Positions 61,065 through 64,000 of a stretch of DNA of 64,000 bases are shown piece by piece. The stretch is from Allomesorhizobium sp043769475 (GTDB taxonomy: Bacteria; Pseudomonadota; Alphaproteobacteria; Rhizobiales; Rhizobiaceae): assembly GCF_043769475.1 (NCBI RefSeq), contig NZ_CP171729.1, forward strand, positions 1 to 64,000, given 5' to 3'. A model generated the notes under the pieces. The model saw only the letters and a program-made list of their open reading frames with translations, did not search any database and had not been told where the DNA came from. How positions within the stretch are numbered: position 1 is the first letter of the stretch; the number at the start of each line of letters is the position of its first letter. The translations under genes and the position numbers were made by a program.

Positions 61065-62933
61065 TTGAGGTGGTCAGTGATCTCACTCGATGAAGTCGGA
61101 GCGCACCCGCAACCGCCCGTGGCAGGGCAATGGTCGGTCAGATTCGGTCTCTATCTCCCCGGGGTGACGTACAACAAAGGTTACCGCTTGAAGGTCCGCG
61201 TGATCCATGAGGCGGATCAGTTCATCCGAGGGATAGATCCGAAGGAATTCTGGATGAGCTGGGTCAACGGATCGCCGCTTGACCTCTGGACAGCGACGGT
61301 GCCGCTCGTGGCTGATCCGGCACCGAGTCATTTCGGCCAGGTCGGGCGCTACGTCTACCGCTACCAGCTGCTCCGTTCGGACAGGCGACCGATCGCATTC
61401 TGGTTTCCGGATCCCTTCGCGCGGGAGACGGCGATCGGAACGCTGTCGGCGTTCACGATTGATCCACAGGCGCAGCCCTTCGCGTGGTCCGACGCCGCAT
61501 TCGTTCCGCCGCACATCGACCAGATGGTCGTCTACGAACTCAACGTCCGGGAGTTCAATACGGACTTCGACGGCGTGACGAGGCAGCTCGACTACGTGAA
61601 GGGCCTGGGCGTGAACGTGCTCGAGTTGATGCCCATCTCGAACGTAAAGGAAGCGGTGGAGTGGGGTTATACGCCTCTCGACTACTTCGCGCCGGACGAG
61701 CGCCTCGGTGGCCCGCTCGCGTTCAAGCGTCTCGTGGATGCCGCGCATGAGCGCGACATCGCCGTGATCCTCGATTCCGTCTACGCGCATACGCACCCGG
61801 AGTTCACCTACAACCTGGTCTACGAGGCCTCCGGTGAGATGAACCCCATGCTCGGCCGGTTCGAAGGAGAGTTCTTTCAGGACTGGGCCGGAACCGACTT
61901 CCGGAAGGCATTCACGCGTGACTACTTCATCACGCTGAACAAGTACCTGATCACCGAATACCACGTCGACGGATTCCGATACGATTACGTCCCCGGCATG
62001 TACGACGGCCCTGCCGGTCAGGGGTACGCCGACCTGGTCTACCAGACTTACCAATACTCGAAGTCGATCACTCGGTTCCAGGCTGCGAGCGGCGAGCGCC
62101 GGATCATCCAATGCGCGGAGCATCTCCCCGATGCGGCGGGAATCATGGCGCAGACGCACTCGAGCTGCGCCTGGCAAAACGGCCTGCTTGATCGCGCGAG
62201 AGAGATGGGGCGGGGCGGCTACGTCACCGAACGGCTGGCCCATCAGCTCGATCCGGAGTTCCTGGGCTACCCCTCGGAACACACGGCCGCCGGTGACACG
62301 TTCGCCGTCGCGCCGTTTCAGTACTTCGAATCGCACGACCACGGCCGCTTCATCAACCAGTTCGGGACGATGAACCTGCGCGACCTGCTCGGCGAGCGAT
62401 ACGGGAACAGGGACCGGTTCTACAAGATGCAGCCATACGTGATTGCGCTGTATACCGGGAAGGGGATTCCCATGCTGTGGCATGGGCAGGAGTTCGCCGA
62501 AAACTGGGGCGTGCCGCCCGGAGGATTGGGGCGCAATCTGTTCGAGCGTCCGCTGCACTGGGAGTTCTTCTACGACGAGGCTGGCAAGGCGCTGGTGCGC
62601 CTTCACCGCATCCTGGGAACGCTGCGCCGGACCCACCGTGCGCTCGGAAGCCGCGGGTACTATTACTACTACGACGATCAGGCCCACCTTCAGCGTGGGG
62701 TGCTCGCCTACAGACGCAAGGCGGAGGCTGAGGGCGCCGGCATTGCGGAGGATCTGCTCGTACTGCTGAATTTCTCCGATAGGGAGGCAGAGGTATGGCT
62801 GCCGTTTCCGACTGCCGGCACCTGGGCGGAAATGATCGACGGCACTCGTTCACCGATCGAGGTGACGCAGAACGGCCAATGGTTGCCGGCCGTCGTGCCA
62901 TCAAACTACGGGAGCATCTACAAACGCACGTGA
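61065..62933 (+). CDS. GH13 alpha-amylase family protein
   Basis: Up to 622 residues; TTG 61065 opens the frame and GTG 61077 is an equally possible start. An N-terminal beta-sandwich is followed by the (beta/alpha)8 barrel: MVVYELNVREFNTDFDGVTR, VILDSVYAHTHPEFTYNLVY (region I), YHVDGFRYDYVPGMYDG (region II, nucleophile Asp in GFRYD), RRIIQCAEHLPDAAG (region III, acid Glu) and FQYFESHDHGRF (region IV, Asp). All three catalytic acids appear. The family includes branching enzymes and maltooligosyltrehalose hydrolases; exact specificity is not clear. The start lies just after integrase debris, so the N terminus may be altered. Confidence 0.88.
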   Translation: MRWSVISLDEVGAHPQPPVAGQWSVRFGLYLPGVTYNKGYRLKVRVIHEADQFIRGIDPKEFWMSWVNGSPLDLWTATVPLVADPAPSHFGQVGRYVYRYQLLRSDRRPIAFWFPDPFARETAIGTLSAFTIDPQAQPFAWSDAAFVPPHIDQMVVYELNVREFNTDFDGVTRQLDYVKGLGVNVLELMPISNVKEAVEWGYTPLDYFAPDERLGGPLAFKRLVDAAHERDIAVILDSVYAHTHPEFTYNLVYEASGEMNPMLGRFEGEFFQDWAGTDFRKAFTRDYFITLNKYLITEYHVDGFRYDYVPGMYDGPAGQGYADLVYQTYQYSKSITRFQAASGERRIIQCAEHLPDAAGIMAQTHSSCAWQNGLLDRAREMGRGGYVTERLAHQLDPEFLGYPSEHTAAGDTFAVAPFQYFESHDHGRFINQFGTMNLRDLLGERYGNRDRFYKMQPYVIALYTGKGIPMLWHGQEFAENWGVPPGGLGRNLFERPLHWEFFYDEAGKALVRLHRILGTLRRTHRALGSRGYYYYYDDQAHLQRGVLAYRRKAEAEGAGIAEDLLVLLNFSDREAEVWLPFPTAGTWAEMIDGTRSPIEVTQNGQWLPAVVPSNYGSIYKRT

Positions 62934-63011
62934 GGCGGTCGAAGAACCGGATAAGCGGTCCAACGTCTCACCGCGAGTTTCAAGCGTGCCGCCGGCAACT
63001 GGAGGTGCATC

Positions 63012-64000
63012 ATGGCGAAACTGGGCATTGAGAAAACCGCCTTCACGCTGGACGTCATCGGCCGTTTCACATGCAATGCTGACCACGAAGCCCTGGCCGC
63101 GATGAGCCAGCCCTACGCACGCCCTTTCGACGTCATCGTCCTAGGCGGCGGTAGTTTCGGACCGATACTCGCTGAGAACGTCTACTTCGACGACAAGACC
63201 CACAGCCGGCGCGTGCTCGTGCTGGAGGCAGGACCGATGGTCCTCCCCGAGCACCAACAGAACCTCCCGGTGCTCGGGGGCGACATCGAGAAGCTCGTCC
63301 GCGATGTGCCTTGGGCCGCCGACCGGAAGCTCGGCTTCGCAGGTCTGCGGGTCATGCTGGGCGGCCGCTCGGCCTTTTTCGGCGGCTGGTCGCCCCAGCT
63401 CCTGGACAACGCGAAGCACACGGAGATGCCGCGCGACCGCTGGCCGGACGCGGTAGTGCAGGAGTTGAAAGACTTGTATCTTCCACGGTCCACCGAGCAG
63501 CTCGCCGTCGACGAGACGAACGACTTCATTTTCGGCCCGCTGCACGATGTGCTGCGGCAGCGCCTCGCCACCGGCATCGATGGCGGAAAGATCGATGAAG
63601 CCATCCCGCTAGACGATCTCGACCTCCATCTCAAGATCGATCCGGCCACGTCGCCGGCCGAACGGCGGTTACTCCGCCTCGAGGCTCCGCTCGCGGTACA
63701 GAGCAAATCGCCGCGCCCCGGTTTCTTCCCCTTCAACAAGTTCAGCACCGTGCCGCTGATCGTCCGTTGCGCACGCGAGGCGCAGTTCGAGGTCGAACGG
63801 CTGCTGAACGAGGATGGCTCTGAAGGGGACGACACGAAGAAGCGGTTCATGATCGTACCGCGGGTCGTGGTGACGAAGCTCGAGACTTCGCCAGCCCCGA
63901 ACGGCGAGGTCCGCATTACCAAGATCAAGGCACGGCGTCGCGAGCAGAATGGCAGCGAGGTCCCCGTCGACTTTCCCGTGGAGAGCGGAGCCAATGTCGT
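63012..64000 (+). CDS. GMC-type FAD-dependent oxidoreductase (3' partial)
   Basis: ATG 63012 with GGAGGT 5 bp upstream; open to the right edge (329 codons). VIVLGGGSFGPILAENV (~43-59) is the FAD-binding dinucleotide fold, VLVLEAGPMVLPEHQQNLP (~73-91) the ribose-binding Glu region, and GGRSAFFGGWSPQLL (~121-135) resembles the GMC signature near the flavin. GMC enzymes oxidise alcohols or sugars. It follows the GH13 gene by 78 bp and is probably co-transcribed; a sugar substrate is a fair guess. The C-terminal catalytic His lies outside the window. Confidence 0.8.
   Translation, partial: MAKLGIEKTAFTLDVIGRFTCNADHEALAAMSQPYARPFDVIVLGGGSFGPILAENVYFDDKTHSRRVLVLEAGPMVLPEHQQNLPVLGGDIEKLVRDVPWAADRKLGFAGLRVMLGGRSAFFGGWSPQLLDNAKHTEMPRDRWPDAVVQELKDLYLPRSTEQLAVDETNDFIFGPLHDVLRQRLATGIDGGKIDEAIPLDDLDLHLKIDPATSPAERRLLRLEAPLAVQSKSPRPGFFPFNKFSTVPLIVRCAREAQFEVERLLNEDGSEGDDTKKRFMIVPRVVVTKLETSPAPNGEVRITKIKARRREQNGSEVPVDFPVESGANV

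Overview
The window looks like a high-GC alphaproteobacterial accessory replicon or genomic island, most likely a symbiotic plasmid or island of a Rhizobiales member (Mesorhizobium/Sinorhizobium/Rhizobium-like; the genus cannot be fixed from sequence alone). The reasons are a decayed nifH start with its NifA/sigma-54 promoter relic, a fragment of the nif-associated DUF683 gene, a second well-formed NifA/sigma-54 promoter, a CUT1 sugar-phosphate-type ABC operon, and a dense mosaic of IS and integrase remnants (IS3, IS5, IS110, ISL3, Tn3, tyrosine and serine recombinases). No rRNA, tRNA or CRISPR array was seen.

Region 1 (1-19.8 kb) is a giant non-ribosomal peptide synthetase, cut by the left edge, with six adenylation domains, two dual epimerization/condensation domains, three ordinary condensation domains (plus the tail of a fourth at the left edge) and a terminal thioesterase. 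An Sfp/EntD-type phosphopantetheinyl transferase follows and can activate its carriers. Pocket codes read from the sequence suggest (upstream)-D-Tyr/Phe-Ser-Ala(?)-D-Ser-Ser-Gln. The gene is built of nearly identical DNA blocks; a block of about 5.8 kb recurs at an offset of exactly 9705 bp, and only the specificity subdomains differ.

Region 2 (19.8-34 kb) is a graveyard of mobile DNA with some live cargo: resolvase and Toprim relics, a RES-Xre toxin-antitoxin pair with an unknown third gene in front, a decayed Tn3-type transposon with 47-bp inverted repeats carrying an ST7-like TPR gene and interrupting a DUF3800 gene, broken dinB and HMCES/YedK relics, an exported protein resembling ADP-ribosyltransferase folds, NYN and HNH nuclease relics, and two broken tyrosine recombinases.

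Region 3 (34-41.8 kb) is phage- or island-like: small membrane proteins, a PrtN-like activator, a ribbon-helix-helix regulator with a palindromic operator, an Abi-alpha (DUF4393) protein, a phage structural relic, an excisionase-like protein, then an intact IS110-family element and an IS5 relic.

Region 4 (41.8-51 kb) is an RpiR-regulated importer operon (ATPase, two permeases, binding protein) with HAD and PHP phosphoesterases, flanked on the far side by an inverted, near-identical rpiR copy attached to a decayed duplicate of the same system.

Region 5 (51-57.7 kb) holds, on the minus strand, nifH promoter relic > nifH relic > DUF683 fragment > PLP decarboxylase > an unfamiliar kinase-like/nucleotidyltransferase fusion protein. 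The decarboxylase start overlaps the DUF683 stop, so this two-gene unit appears plugged into a former nif transcription unit. After transposase relics comes a plus-strand NifA site and sigma-54 promoter in front of a 47-residue ORF.

Region 6 (57.8-64 kb) has a GNAT acetyltransferase, a flavin monooxygenase, RidA and integrase relics, a GH13 glycosidase and a GMC-type oxidoreductase cut by the right edge.
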